Origin: Vulcanimicrobiota bacterium
GTDB lineage: Bacteria > Vulcanimicrobiota > Vulcanimicrobiia > Vulcanimicrobiales > Vulcanimicrobiaceae
Length of the DNA stretch: 15,466 nt
Assembly: GCA_014304965.1 (NCBI GenBank)
Contig: JACRTZ010000120.1
Coordinates: forward strand, 1 to 15,466
Direction: 5' to 3'
Shown in pieces: positions 1-6,976 of the stretch. Under the pieces are notes generated by a model, which worked only from the letters and a program-made list of their open reading frames with translations, was not told where the DNA came from and did no database searches. Every line of letters starts with the position of its first letter. Positions within the stretch are counted from its first letter, which is position 1. A program made the position numbers and the translations under genes.

Positions 1-177
1 GATCGGCACGTGCCACACGAGAACCATGCTCAGCGCCGCGACCGCCCCGACCATGAGGAAGTCGCCTTGCGCGAAATTCATGGTCCGGGTCGTCGTATTC
101 GTGACGTAATAGCCGAGCGCGATCAGCGCGTACAAGCTCCCCACGGCGATCCCGCTGAGGAGAGCTTGCAAGATCAT
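1..177 (-). CDS. livH: LivH-like branched-chain amino acid ABC transporter permease (N-terminal part, cut by window edge)
   Basis: The first 59 residues of an inner-membrane permease of the LivH/BPD_transp_2 family, which moves amino acids or related amides and acids delivered by a periplasmic binding protein. The visible part begins MILQALLSGIAVGSLYALIA, a hydrophobic first membrane helix, followed by MNFAQGDFLMVGA, the family's typical conserved segment after the first helix. The ATG overlaps the stop of the binding-protein gene by four bases (ATGA), so the two genes are very likely cotranscribed and translationally coupled. The rest of the gene, and presumably the second permease and ATPase genes, lie outside the window to the left. 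The family call is firm; the substrate cannot be read from this fragment. Confidence 0.88.
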   Translation of the reverse strand, partial: MILQALLSGIAVGSLYALIALGYYVTNTTTRTMNFAQGDFLMVGAVAALSMVLVWHVPI

Positions 178-1328
178 TGCTTGACGACTCGCCCGTCGTG
201 CATCACACCGACGATGATGTTGTCCGGATGCAGCGAGTCGTGGTCGCTCGATGTGAACGGATGGCTCGGAATGTTGGTGATCCCATGGAATCCCGACGTC
301 GACTCGATCGCGTCACGGAGTTTTTGCGGATTGGGTCCGCTGCGACGAAGCGCCTGAAGGACGAGCGTGATCGCGTCGTAGGCCAGCGGCGTGTAGACGC
401 CCATCGGATCCTCGCGGTACGTACGAATCATCCGCTCGTGAAACGCGGCCAACGATTTCGTGGCGCCTTCCGTAAAAGGCACGCTGACGTGGAGGCCGTT
501 GCTGTCGGCGCCGGCCAACCGGCGAAAATCGGCCGCCGCAAATATCCAGGGGCCCGCCCAATTTGGGGCATAGCCGATCTTTCGCGCGCTTTCGAGGACG
601 CGCGCGGCAGGCCCGCCGATCGTGTAGACGAGCACCGCATCGGGTTTCGAAGCCCGCATCTTCTCGACTTGCGGCGTCATGTCCGTATCGGTGATCGCGA
701 ACGACTCCTCATCGGTGACGATGAAGCCGCGCGCTTTGGCCTCGCGGTCGAAGTCTTTCTTCGCATCGGAACCATAGCCGGTCGTATCGCTCAGCAAGCC
801 GAGACGAGTGAAGTGCCGCGACTTGGCCCAGTTGAGGAGCGCGTCGAATTGCGCCGAGTCCGGTGCCACGCCGCGAAAAATGTAATTGCCCGGAATATCC
901 TTGTAGCGCGTCGTGATCGACGTAGCCGACGAGGTATTCATATAGGGGACTTTCTGGTCTTGCGGCACATTGAGCATCGCCAGCGCCGACCCGCTCGGGG
1001 CGCCGCCGACGAGCGCGACGACTTTATTTTCCTGAATCAGCTTGGTCGCACACTCGATAGCGCGCTCGGGTTTGCCCTCGTTCTCGCAATAAACGGCCTC
1101 GACCGGGCGGCCTTCGTACCCTCCGCCCGCGTTGTAGTCGGCAATCGCCAGCTCCGATGCCCGACGCAGAGCCGTTCCCCAATCGGCGACGGGCCCGACG
1201 GCGGCGATGATCACCCCGATCTTTGCAGCGGTCGGACCCGATGCTCCGGTCGCCCCGTTCGCGACGTTTCCAAGAGAGAAGGCGGCAAGAACCGCCGCCG
1301 CCGTCACTGCCCTAAAGCGTTTGAACAT
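174..1328 (-). CDS. Periplasmic substrate-binding protein of a branched-chain amino acid-type ABC transporter (Peripla_BP_6 / LivK family)
   Basis: Captures a substrate in the periplasm and hands it to the LivH-type permease encoded immediately downstream. The mature part begins KIGVIIAAVGPVADWGTALR and continues with ELAIADYNAGGGYEGRPV and ATKLIQENKVVALVGG, the typical opening strands and helices of type I periplasmic-binding folds. I chose the start MFKRFRAVTAAAVLAAFSLG (384 residues) because it gives a clean signal peptide: a basic N-terminus, a hydrophobic core, and cleavage near NVANGA. A GGAGG lies 11 bases upstream. In-frame ATGs at 1337, 1346 and 1382 are also possible; the one at 1382 would put about 18 extra residues before the signal peptide and would lie upstream of the candidate transcription start. 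Family members bind leucine, amides, urea, dicarboxylates or aromatic acids, so the ligand is open. The catabolic genes across the regulator suggest an acid or hydroxy acid. Confidence 0.92.
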   Translation of the reverse strand: MFKRFRAVTAAAVLAAFSLGNVANGATGASGPTAAKIGVIIAAVGPVADWGTALRRASELAIADYNAGGGYEGRPVEAVYCENEGKPERAIECATKLIQENKVVALVGGAPSGSALAMLNVPQDQKVPYMNTSSATSITTRYKDIPGNYIFRGVAPDSAQFDALLNWAKSRHFTRLGLLSDTTGYGSDAKKDFDREAKARGFIVTDEESFAITDTDMTPQVEKMRASKPDAVLVYTIGGPAARVLESARKIGYAPNWAGPWIFAAADFRRLAGADSNGLHVSVPFTEGATKSLAAFHERMIRTYREDPMGVYTPLAYDAITLVLQALRRSGPNPQKLRDAIESTSGFHGITNIPSHPFTSSDHDSLHPDNIIVGVMHDGRVVKQ

Positions 1329-1380
1329 CACGAACATCGCCTCCATCACGCGCGAAGGAAAATTGTCACGGGCCGCCCAC

Positions 1381-1386
1381 ATCTTA
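1381..1386 (-). promoter_or_regulatory. Candidate -10 box of the uptake operon
   Basis: TAAGAT (4 of 6 matches to TATAAT) lies 40 bases downstream of the second TACCTG half-site, counted start to start. No good -35 hexamer is present at the right spacing; that position is taken by the conserved GGGGATGGC block. This is what an activator-dependent promoter looks like. The inferred transcript start would be near 1374, favouring a translation start at 1346 or lower. Confidence 0.4.
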
Positions 1387-1405
1387 CGTCCGACTTGAAA
1401 AGCTC

Positions 1406-1448
1406 GGCCATCCCCGGCGGCAGGTATTTGGAGGGAACGTGCCAGGTA
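1406..1448 (-). promoter_or_regulatory. Operator-like element, left copy (half of a 22-bp perfect inverted pair)
   Basis: Read on the minus strand, TACCTGGC (1448-1441) is followed 22 bases on by TACCTGCC (1426-1419), then GGGGATGGCC (1415-1406). Positions 1428-1407 are identical, over all 22 bases, to 4395-4416 on the plus strand. GGGGATGG resembles the core of the MalT box, and the gene next door encodes a MalT/LAL-type regulator. The element sits between that regulator and the divergent uptake operon and points toward the uptake operon. Binding by the neighbouring regulator is inference; the repeat itself is directly seen. Confidence 0.6.
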
Positions 1449-4366
1449 CGCTAGAGCGGCTCCAAGCCCGACCCGGTGTCATGGCGGTACAGTCCCATAA
1501 AATTCCGCTTGTCGGACGCCAAAATGAAATCCTCGTCTTGCGCCATGCGGCGCTCGAGGCGAAGCGCGGACACGGCTCGATCGTCGGCTTATCCGGCGAA
1601 GCCGGAATCGGAAAGACGCGCCTCGCGCTGCACGTCCTCGGCAGCGAGCGTCACACCTCCACGTGCCTGACCGGTCGCGCATTCGCCACCGAGGGCCGCG
1701 CTCCGTTCGCGATGTGGATCGACGCCGTTGAGCCCTTCTTAGCGGATCGCTCGCCCGAGTCGCTGCGCACGTTGATCGGGCCACACGCGGTTCTGCGGCG
1801 GCTCTTCCCGCACTTGACGGTGGCGCTAGGCGCCGCAGGCGACGTTAAGCTCGCGTTCGAGTCCTCGGAGCAGGCAAAGATGTTGTTCCTGGTCGCGTTT
1901 CGCGACCTCTTGCGCCGAACGGCCGCCGAACGTCCCGTCGTGCTGTATCTGGACGACGCTCACGCGGCCGACGGAGCGTCGCTCGAACTGCTGCATTTCG
2001 TCGCGCGCGGCATCGGATCGCTCCCGATTCTCATTCTGCTGACGTTCCGGGACACGCAGCCGCTCGAGGCGGCCTTCGCCTCGTGGCTCGACTCGCTTCG
2101 AAGCAACGAGTTGATCAACGAGGTCAAACTTCAGCCGCTCGATTACGCGGAGACCGAAGACTTCGTACGAAACGCCACGGGGGTTTACGTGTCCCCCTCG
2201 ATGGTCTCGGCGCTTTACGAACGAACCGCCGGAAACCCGCTGTTCCTGCACGAACTCCTCCGTTCGAACCTACCGGCCGGCGGCGTGCCGCGGTCGATCG
2301 CGCAACTTGTTCGCTCGCGTCTTTCGAGCATCGGCGCCGATGCCCAAGCGGTCCTCAACGTCGCGGCCGTGGCCGGCGAATCGACATCGCTCGCGTTGCT
2401 TCAGAACGTTGCCGGCCTGCAACAGCGCGAGCTGATCGCCGCGCTCGACGAATTGCTGTACAGTCAATTTCTTTCGGAGCATGCCGAGAAGAGTAGCCTG
2501 CGCTACGCGTTCGCGCATCCGCTGATTCGCGAGGTCGTCTACGAAGAGCTGAGCGTCGCGCGGCGCGCGAGTCTGCACGATACCCTGGGCCGTATTTTGC
2601 AGAGCGGAGAATACGTCGACTCGACGGATCCAGCCGAACTGGCGCACCATTTGAGCCGTTCGCTGCGCCCAGAGACGCGGCGGCTGTCGCTGCCGCACCT
2701 CGTGAATGCCGCCTCGCGAGCGCTCGCGGTTTTCGCGAATCGCGACGCGGTCGACGCATTGGAGCGCGCGGTCGAACTCCTCGCTCCCGACGATGCCTGC
2801 GATCTGCGTTTCGAAGTATTCGGGAAGCTCGGGAAGGCGCGCGAGCGCTCGGGACGCTTCGAGGCAGCGATCGCGGCATACGGTGAAGCGCTGACGTTCG
2901 CGGCATCGAACGAAAGCGCGGCCGCACTGCATCGGCGAAGCGGACGCTGCTACTGGCACGTCGGTGACGAGGCCAGGGCGATCGCCCATTTTGAAGCAGG
3001 GTTACAGTCGCTCGACGGCAGTGACGCCTCGATCGAAGCCGTCAACCTTCTTCAAGAACTCGCGCAGACGCGACAACGACTTGGGTTGGCGGAGCAATCG
3101 ATCGACGACAACCTACGCTCGGTGAATCTCGCCGAACAATTGAAACAACCGCAACTGACCGTGCGCGGCTTCGTCGGTCTCCTGACCTCGTATGCCGTTG
3201 TCGGCGACATGGACATCTTTGAGACGTATGCCGAGCGCGCACTCGAACTGTGTGGCACGCTTTCGATGACGCCGATAGCGTGGCAGGTTCACGCGACGAT
3301 AGGGGCGCTCGTTCGGCATCGTGGCGCACACGCGCGAGCCGCCGAACACTTGCACGAGAGCCTGAGCATCGCAGATGCGCTCGGCGCTCCCGCGCTGGAG
3401 TCGTGGCCGCTGTCGGTGCTTTCCGACCAATGCCGAATGGCCGGTGACCTTGCAAACGCGCTGCGCTTCGGCGAACGGGCAGTCGAGATCGACCGCCTCT
3501 ACGCGCAACACGGGCTCTTGCCCCGGTCTCTCGCCTACGCCGCGGTCGCTCACCGTCTGCTCGGAAATCGCGAAGCAGCCTCCGCCTATATCGGCGAGGC
3601 GCTGGAATTGCTGCGGCTGCTCAAAAAACAAGAAATCAGGATCGGTACCGCAGTGCTCGGCGCCGACGCCTTCCTTTCTTTCGCCGATGGCCAGGCCGAA
3701 GAGGCGCTTTGCAAGGTCGAAGCTCTGGTCGCGCATCTCGACGAACGCGGCGAACCGGCCTTGTACCTCTTGTATCCGTTCGCTTTACCGCTTCAGATTG
3801 AAACGGCACTGCGCTCGACGCCGGGGACTCCGGAGGCTGCACTCGAACGTCTGCGCGCGCTGTCGCTCCGCTGGAAACACGAGCCGGCGCAAGCCGCCTA
3901 CGAACATCTCGCCGCACTCGCGACACTCAAGCGCGGAGCAGCCGAAGCTCGCGCCTTCGACGAGTCGCTACGACGCTACCGCAGCTTAGGACTGCGCTAC
4001 GACGTCGCACGGATTCTCCTCGACAAGGCCGAGTTGCTCGCCTCGCTCCACCAGCGCCACGGTGCGATCGCAGCGCTGCAAGAAGGCATGCAATTCGCTC
4101 GAGACATACGCGCGGTGGATCTGCAGGAACGTTTCGCTCGCGCGCAACGTCAGGCCGGCTTGCGGCCCGCGAGCTTCCGGCGCTCAACGGGAAAGCTCAC
4201 GGAGCGAGAGCTGGAAGTGGCCGAGCTCGCTTCGCGAGGCGCCACGAACAAACAAGTTGCCGCCGAACTCGGCATCAGCGTGCTGACCGTCGAGACCCAC
4301 GTCCGAAACATCCTGCAAAAGTCGGGACTTCAATCTCGCGCGCAGTTGGGGGAACATCTCGCCTAA
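1439..4366 (+). CDS. Large ATP-binding LuxR-family transcriptional regulator (MalT/LAL type)
   Basis: A 975-residue signal-transduction ATPase of the LAL subgroup of STAND regulators, which bind ATP and an inducer, oligomerise and activate transcription. The N-terminal AAA-like module has a Walker A motif GEAGIGKT (about residues 53-60) and a Walker B-like VVLYLDDAH (about 167-175). A long helical, TPR-like region fills roughly 400-900 (for example RFEAAIAAYGEALTFA). A LuxR helix-turn-helix occupies 919-975, starting KLTERELEVAELASRGATNK. The GTG at 1439 has GGAGG four bases upstream. The ATG at 1481 (MAVQSHKIPL) has no clear ribosome-binding site, but would leave the operator-like element wholly intergenic. 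The gene is divergent from the uptake operon and precedes the RraA/dehydrogenase operon, and each of these has a copy of the same upstream element, so it is the obvious candidate activator of both. The inducer is unknown. Confidence 0.93.
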   Translation: MPGTLERLQARPGVMAVQSHKIPLVGRQNEILVLRHAALEAKRGHGSIVGLSGEAGIGKTRLALHVLGSERHTSTCLTGRAFATEGRAPFAMWIDAVEPFLADRSPESLRTLIGPHAVLRRLFPHLTVALGAAGDVKLAFESSEQAKMLFLVAFRDLLRRTAAERPVVLYLDDAHAADGASLELLHFVARGIGSLPILILLTFRDTQPLEAAFASWLDSLRSNELINEVKLQPLDYAETEDFVRNATGVYVSPSMVSALYERTAGNPLFLHELLRSNLPAGGVPRSIAQLVRSRLSSIGADAQAVLNVAAVAGESTSLALLQNVAGLQQRELIAALDELLYSQFLSEHAEKSSLRYAFAHPLIREVVYEELSVARRASLHDTLGRILQSGEYVDSTDPAELAHHLSRSLRPETRRLSLPHLVNAASRALAVFANRDAVDALERAVELLAPDDACDLRFEVFGKLGKARERSGRFEAAIAAYGEALTFAASNESAAALHRRSGRCYWHVGDEARAIAHFEAGLQSLDGSDASIEAVNLLQELAQTRQRLGLAEQSIDDNLRSVNLAEQLKQPQLTVRGFVGLLTSYAVVGDMDIFETYAERALELCGTLSMTPIAWQVHATIGALVRHRGAHARAAEHLHESLSIADALGAPALESWPLSVLSDQCRMAGDLANALRFGERAVEIDRLYAQHGLLPRSLAYAAVAHRLLGNREAASAYIGEALELLRLLKKQEIRIGTAVLGADAFLSFADGQAEEALCKVEALVAHLDERGEPALYLLYPFALPLQIETALRSTPGTPEAALERLRALSLRWKHEPAQAAYEHLAALATLKRGAAEARAFDESLRRYRSLGLRYDVARILLDKAELLASLHQRHGAIAALQEGMQFARDIRAVDLQERFARAQRQAGLRPASFRRSTGKLTERELEVAELASRGATNKQVAAELGISVLTVETHVRNILQKSGLQSRAQLGEHLA

Positions 4367-4375
4367 GATTCGCCC

Positions 4376-4417
4376 TACCTGGCGCTGCAGAGCGAATACC
4401 TGCCGCCGGGGATGGCG
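4376..4417 (+). promoter_or_regulatory. Operator-like element, right copy (half of a 22-bp perfect inverted pair)
   Basis: TACCTGGC (4376-4383) is followed 21 bases on by TACCTGCC (4397-4404), then GGGGATGGCG (4408-4417). Bases 4395-4416 are the exact reverse complement of 1407-1428. The element lies between the regulator's stop and the first RraA-like gene and points toward that gene, mirroring the left copy's relation to the uptake operon. The match extends past the 22-bp core, because the outer TACCTGGC is also conserved at almost the same spacing. Confidence 0.62.
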
Positions 4418-4424
4418 CGTCGCC

Positions 4425-4456
4425 CTAGCCGGCGCTAGAGTTCGAGGTGCGGCACC
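4425..4456. promoter_or_regulatory. Two adjacent palindromes in the leader/promoter of the RraA-dehydrogenase operon
   Basis: CTAGCCGGCGCTAG (4425-4438) has 5-bp arms around CGGC, and GGTGCGGCACC (4446-4456) has 5-bp arms around one base. The first overlaps a candidate -10 box TAGAGT (4436-4441), which is 39 bases from the start of the second TACCTG half-site. The palindromes are absent from the left copy, so they could be a second regulator's site or RNA hairpins just ahead of the GGAG at 4467-4470. Palindromes this short occur by chance in GC-rich DNA. Confidence 0.3.
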
Positions 4457-4475
4457 GCCCTTCGAAGGAGCAACC

Positions 4476-5159
4476 ATGGATTACGGCCAGGCATTTCGCG
4501 GCATCGTCACCTGCGACTTATCGGACGCGTGTGACGCCCTCGGAATCAAGGCGGTAACGCCCAGCGGAATCCAGCCGATCTACCACGGCTGTCCTGCGAC
4601 AATCGGCCCCGTGACAACGGTTCAACTCTCCCCGGGCGGCAAGAAATCGACAGTCATCGGGTCGGTCGAAGCGGTCCTCAAGGCGGGACCGGGCGGCATC
4701 GTGGTCTTCACGAGCGGCGGGCATCCCGCACTCAACACCTGGGGTTCGATCGTGGGCACCGTCGCGGTGCAAGAGCGGTTGGCGGGCGTGATTCTCGACG
4801 GCGTTACGCGCGACGTGCAGACGATGGAGCGCTTCAGCTTTCCGACCTACGCGCGGGGAACGTGCGTGACCTCGGTGCGCGGACGCGTCGGACTCGATTT
4901 CATCAACGAGCCGATTTCAATCGAAGGACATACCATCTATCCGGGCTGGATCTGCGCGGCCGACCAAAACGGTGTCATCTTTTTTCCGCCGGAAAGCGCA
5001 CGCGAAATTTTTGCGAAGGCATACAAAGTCGCTGCCAACGAAGAGAAAACGATGGCCGCCATCAAGCAAGGCGCCGACGCGATCAAGCTTCACCTCGATC
5101 TGGGTTACGATATGACGTGGTCGGAACAATTGAACGGCGGCCAAAAGATCGCGACGTGA
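4476..5159 (+). CDS. RraA-family protein (4-hydroxy-4-methyl-2-oxoglutarate aldolase / oxaloacetate decarboxylase-like), copy 1
   Basis: A 227-residue member of the RraA/HMG-aldolase family (PF03737; often labelled demethylmenaquinone methyltransferase-like in databases). Characterised enzymes of the family cleave 4-hydroxy-4-methyl- or 4-carboxy-4-hydroxy-2-oxoadipate-type acids to pyruvate plus an oxoacid, or decarboxylate oxaloacetate, with a divalent metal. The family signature is clear: GGIVVFTSGGHPALNTWGSI, then GVILDGVTRDVQTMERFSFP with the substrate- and metal-binding pair Arg112-Asp113. The ATG has GGAG five bases upstream (4467-4470). It opens a three-gene operon and its last codons overlap the dehydrogenase start as GTGA. 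Together with the dehydrogenase it suggests turnover of a 2-oxo or 2-hydroxy acid. True RraA RNase E inhibitors share this fold but are shorter and are not found in such catabolic settings. The exact reaction is undetermined. Confidence 0.85.
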   Translation: MDYGQAFRGIVTCDLSDACDALGIKAVTPSGIQPIYHGCPATIGPVTTVQLSPGGKKSTVIGSVEAVLKAGPGGIVVFTSGGHPALNTWGSIVGTVAVQERLAGVILDGVTRDVQTMERFSFPTYARGTCVTSVRGRVGLDFINEPISIEGHTIYPGWICAADQNGVIFFPPESAREIFAKAYKVAANEEKTMAAIKQGADAIKLHLDLGYDMTWSEQLNGGQKIAT

Positions 5160-6169
5160 ACGATTGCCACGTCGTTCTTTGGCGGTCAATGTACGAGTCT
5201 TCGGGAGCGGATGCGCTTCGAGCAGCCGGCTGTCGCGTGACCGTCGTCGACAGCCCGTATGAAGACGAGGTCATCAAGGTCCTCGGCGACGCGAGAGCCT
5301 TGTGGGTGCGCTATCCGCAAAAGGTGACGGCGCGTCTTCTCGACGCGGGCCTCGCGTTGGAAATTCTCTCGAGTTCGGGATTCGGGACCGACAACATCGA
5401 TATCGAGGCCGCGACCGAACGTGGAATTCTGGTCGTGCATCAGCCGGGCTTCGGTCGCATTCCCGTATCGGAACACACGCTCATGATGGTGCTCGCGCTC
5501 GCGCGGCGGTTGCTGTGGAGCGATGCGGCGACCCGCGACGGTACCGCCTGGGACGTTAGGAACGATTACCCGACATTCGAACTCGAAGGGCAGACCGTCG
5601 GCCTCGTTGGTTTGGGTTTCATCGGTTCGGAGCTGGCTCGCAAACTTCGCGCCGCATTCAATTGCAGGGTCCTGGCTTACGATCCGTACGTCGATCCGCG
5701 AATTCCGCTATTGACCGGCACGACGATGACCGCTTCGCTCGAGAGTTTGTTGCGGGAGTCTCGAATTCTGTGTCTGTGCGCCGAACTGACGGCAGAGACC
5801 GCAAACATCATCGGCGCAAAAGAGCTCGCGCTTCTTCCGCGCGGCGCGCTCGTCGTCAATACGTCGCGCGGTGGTCTACTCGATCTTGCGGCACTCGGCA
5901 CGGCCCTCGAGTCCGGTCATATTGCCGGCGCCGCGCTCGATGTCTATGCGCCCGAGCCGCTACCCGCCGATTCGCCGCTCTTGCGCAATAGAAATGTCTT
6001 GTTGACGCCCCACACCGCAGGCCTAACGGCGGAAACGAACGTCCGCACCACGCGCTCGGCGATCGAACAGCTCCTGGCCGGCCTGGCCGGAACCATGCCC
6101 GCCTATCCGAAGAATCGCGCGGCTTGGGACGCGGCGAATTCGCGCCGCAGAAAGGCTCCCCGTGTTTGA
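5156..6169 (+). CDS. D-2-hydroxyacid dehydrogenase (NAD(P)-dependent, SerA/GyaR-like)
   Basis: A 337-residue oxidoreductase that interconverts 2-oxo and D-2-hydroxy acids using a nicotinamide cofactor. The start is taken at GTG 5156, which overlaps the preceding stop as GTGA. The open frame continues upstream to 4862, but that part lies antisense-like inside the RraA gene's frame and has no homology character. The Rossmann motif GLGFIG lies at residues 152-157, following QTVGLVG. Catalytic residues are visible: Arg238 in NTSRGGLLD, Glu267 in DVYAPEP, and His286 in LTPHTAG, with the expected 19-residue Glu-His spacing. The catalytic domain is N-terminal and split, as is usual. It sits between two RraA-like genes with overlaps on both sides, so the three proteins are probably made together. 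Substrate identity (glyoxylate/glycerate, phosphoglycerate or a larger oxoacid) cannot be decided from the motifs. Confidence 0.9.
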   Translation: MNDCHVVLWRSMYESSGADALRAAGCRVTVVDSPYEDEVIKVLGDARALWVRYPQKVTARLLDAGLALEILSSSGFGTDNIDIEAATERGILVVHQPGFGRIPVSEHTLMMVLALARRLLWSDAATRDGTAWDVRNDYPTFELEGQTVGLVGLGFIGSELARKLRAAFNCRVLAYDPYVDPRIPLLTGTTMTASLESLLRESRILCLCAELTAETANIIGAKELALLPRGALVVNTSRGGLLDLAALGTALESGHIAGAALDVYAPEPLPADSPLLRNRNVLLTPHTAGLTAETNVRTTRSAIEQLLAGLAGTMPAYPKNRAAWDAANSRRRKAPRV

Positions 6170-6863
6170 CGAGTTGGCCGAACGCTTGCGTGCGGTTCCG
6201 ACCGCGACGGCGAAACAGTTGTTGCGAGAGATGGGCGTCGACCGCACGGTCATGAAGGGCCTGCGCGCGATGACCTCGGGTCGCCGCGTCGCCGGCACGG
6301 CGCGAACGTTACACTATTTGCCGTATCGTGAAGATGCGGCGCCGCCGCAGACTGGACTCAATCGTCATCTGATTGACAGCATCGGCTCCGGGGAGATCGT
6401 CGTGATTGACGCCGGCGGCAATGACGAAGGCGCCGTACTCGGCGACATGCTCGCCGCGCGCGCGCAAAGCTGCGGGGCCGCCGGCGTCGTCGCTGACGGC
6501 GTCATCCGCGACGTCGATGGCATTCGCGACCTCGGCCTCGCGGTCTGGGCGAAGGGGACGCACCCGGATTCCAACGTGCGTGCGTTGCTCGCCTGGGAGA
6601 TCGACGTCGCTGTCCAGTGCGGCGGCGTCCTCGTGCTTCCGGGCGACTACGTTCTGGCAGACTCCGACGCGGCGATGGTCGTTCCGCCCCATCTTGCCGA
6701 AGCTATGATCGGCAAAGCCGAGGAAATGGCAATCGAAGACGAGTTTTCGCAAGAACTCCTGCGCCACGGCAGCGGACTCAACGAGGCGTATCCCATACCC
6801 AGCGCGCGCCGGGAAGAATACGAACGCTTCGCTCGCCCAAAGCGACGTCACGCCGGGTCTTAG
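6162..6863 (+). CDS. RraA-family protein (HMG-aldolase/decarboxylase-like), copy 2
   Basis: A second, clearly diverged RraA-type protein (233 residues) in the same operon. Signature segments are EIVVIDAGGNDEGAVLGDML and GVVADGVIRDVDGIRDLG, with Arg116-Asp117 as the expected catalytic and metal-binding pair. The C-terminal part (LADSDAAMVVPPHLAEAM) matches the family's 'D.DGVVVVP' strand. The start is GTG 6162, which overlaps the dehydrogenase stop by eight bases; an AAAGG lies about eight bases upstream. It differs strongly from copy 1 outside the motifs, so it is not a recent tandem duplication. The two could form a hetero-oligomer (the family usually forms trimers or hexamers), act on successive intermediates, or differ as aldolase and decarboxylase. 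After it the operon ends and faces a convergent gene. Confidence 0.86.
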   Translation: MFDELAERLRAVPTATAKQLLREMGVDRTVMKGLRAMTSGRRVAGTARTLHYLPYREDAAPPQTGLNRHLIDSIGSGEIVVIDAGGNDEGAVLGDMLAARAQSCGAAGVVADGVIRDVDGIRDLGLAVWAKGTHPDSNVRALLAWEIDVAVQCGGVLVLPGDYVLADSDAAMVVPPHLAEAMIGKAEEMAIEDEFSQELLRHGSGLNEAYPIPSARREEYERFARPKRRHAGS

Positions 6864-6976
6864 CCGGCCTCTTCGTTCCGAACCTTGACGACGAGCGTGG
6901 CGACTTCGTCGCGTAGACGCGCAATCGCCCTCGCGAAAAACCTCCGCTAGATCTATTCCCTGCCCCGCTACAAACG

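Noticed and set aside
177..1454. 425-codon open frame on the plus strand opposite the binding-protein gene
   Set aside because: It is antisense to a clear periplasmic-binding protein, its translation is Arg-rich without recognisable domains, and such long shadow frames are normal in GC-rich genes.
1407..4416. The inverted 22-bp copies as terminal repeats of a mobile element carrying the regulator
   Set aside because: No transposase or integrase lies between them, no target-site duplication is visible just outside (flanks differ), and both copies sit in promoter-like positions with matched spacing to -10 boxes.
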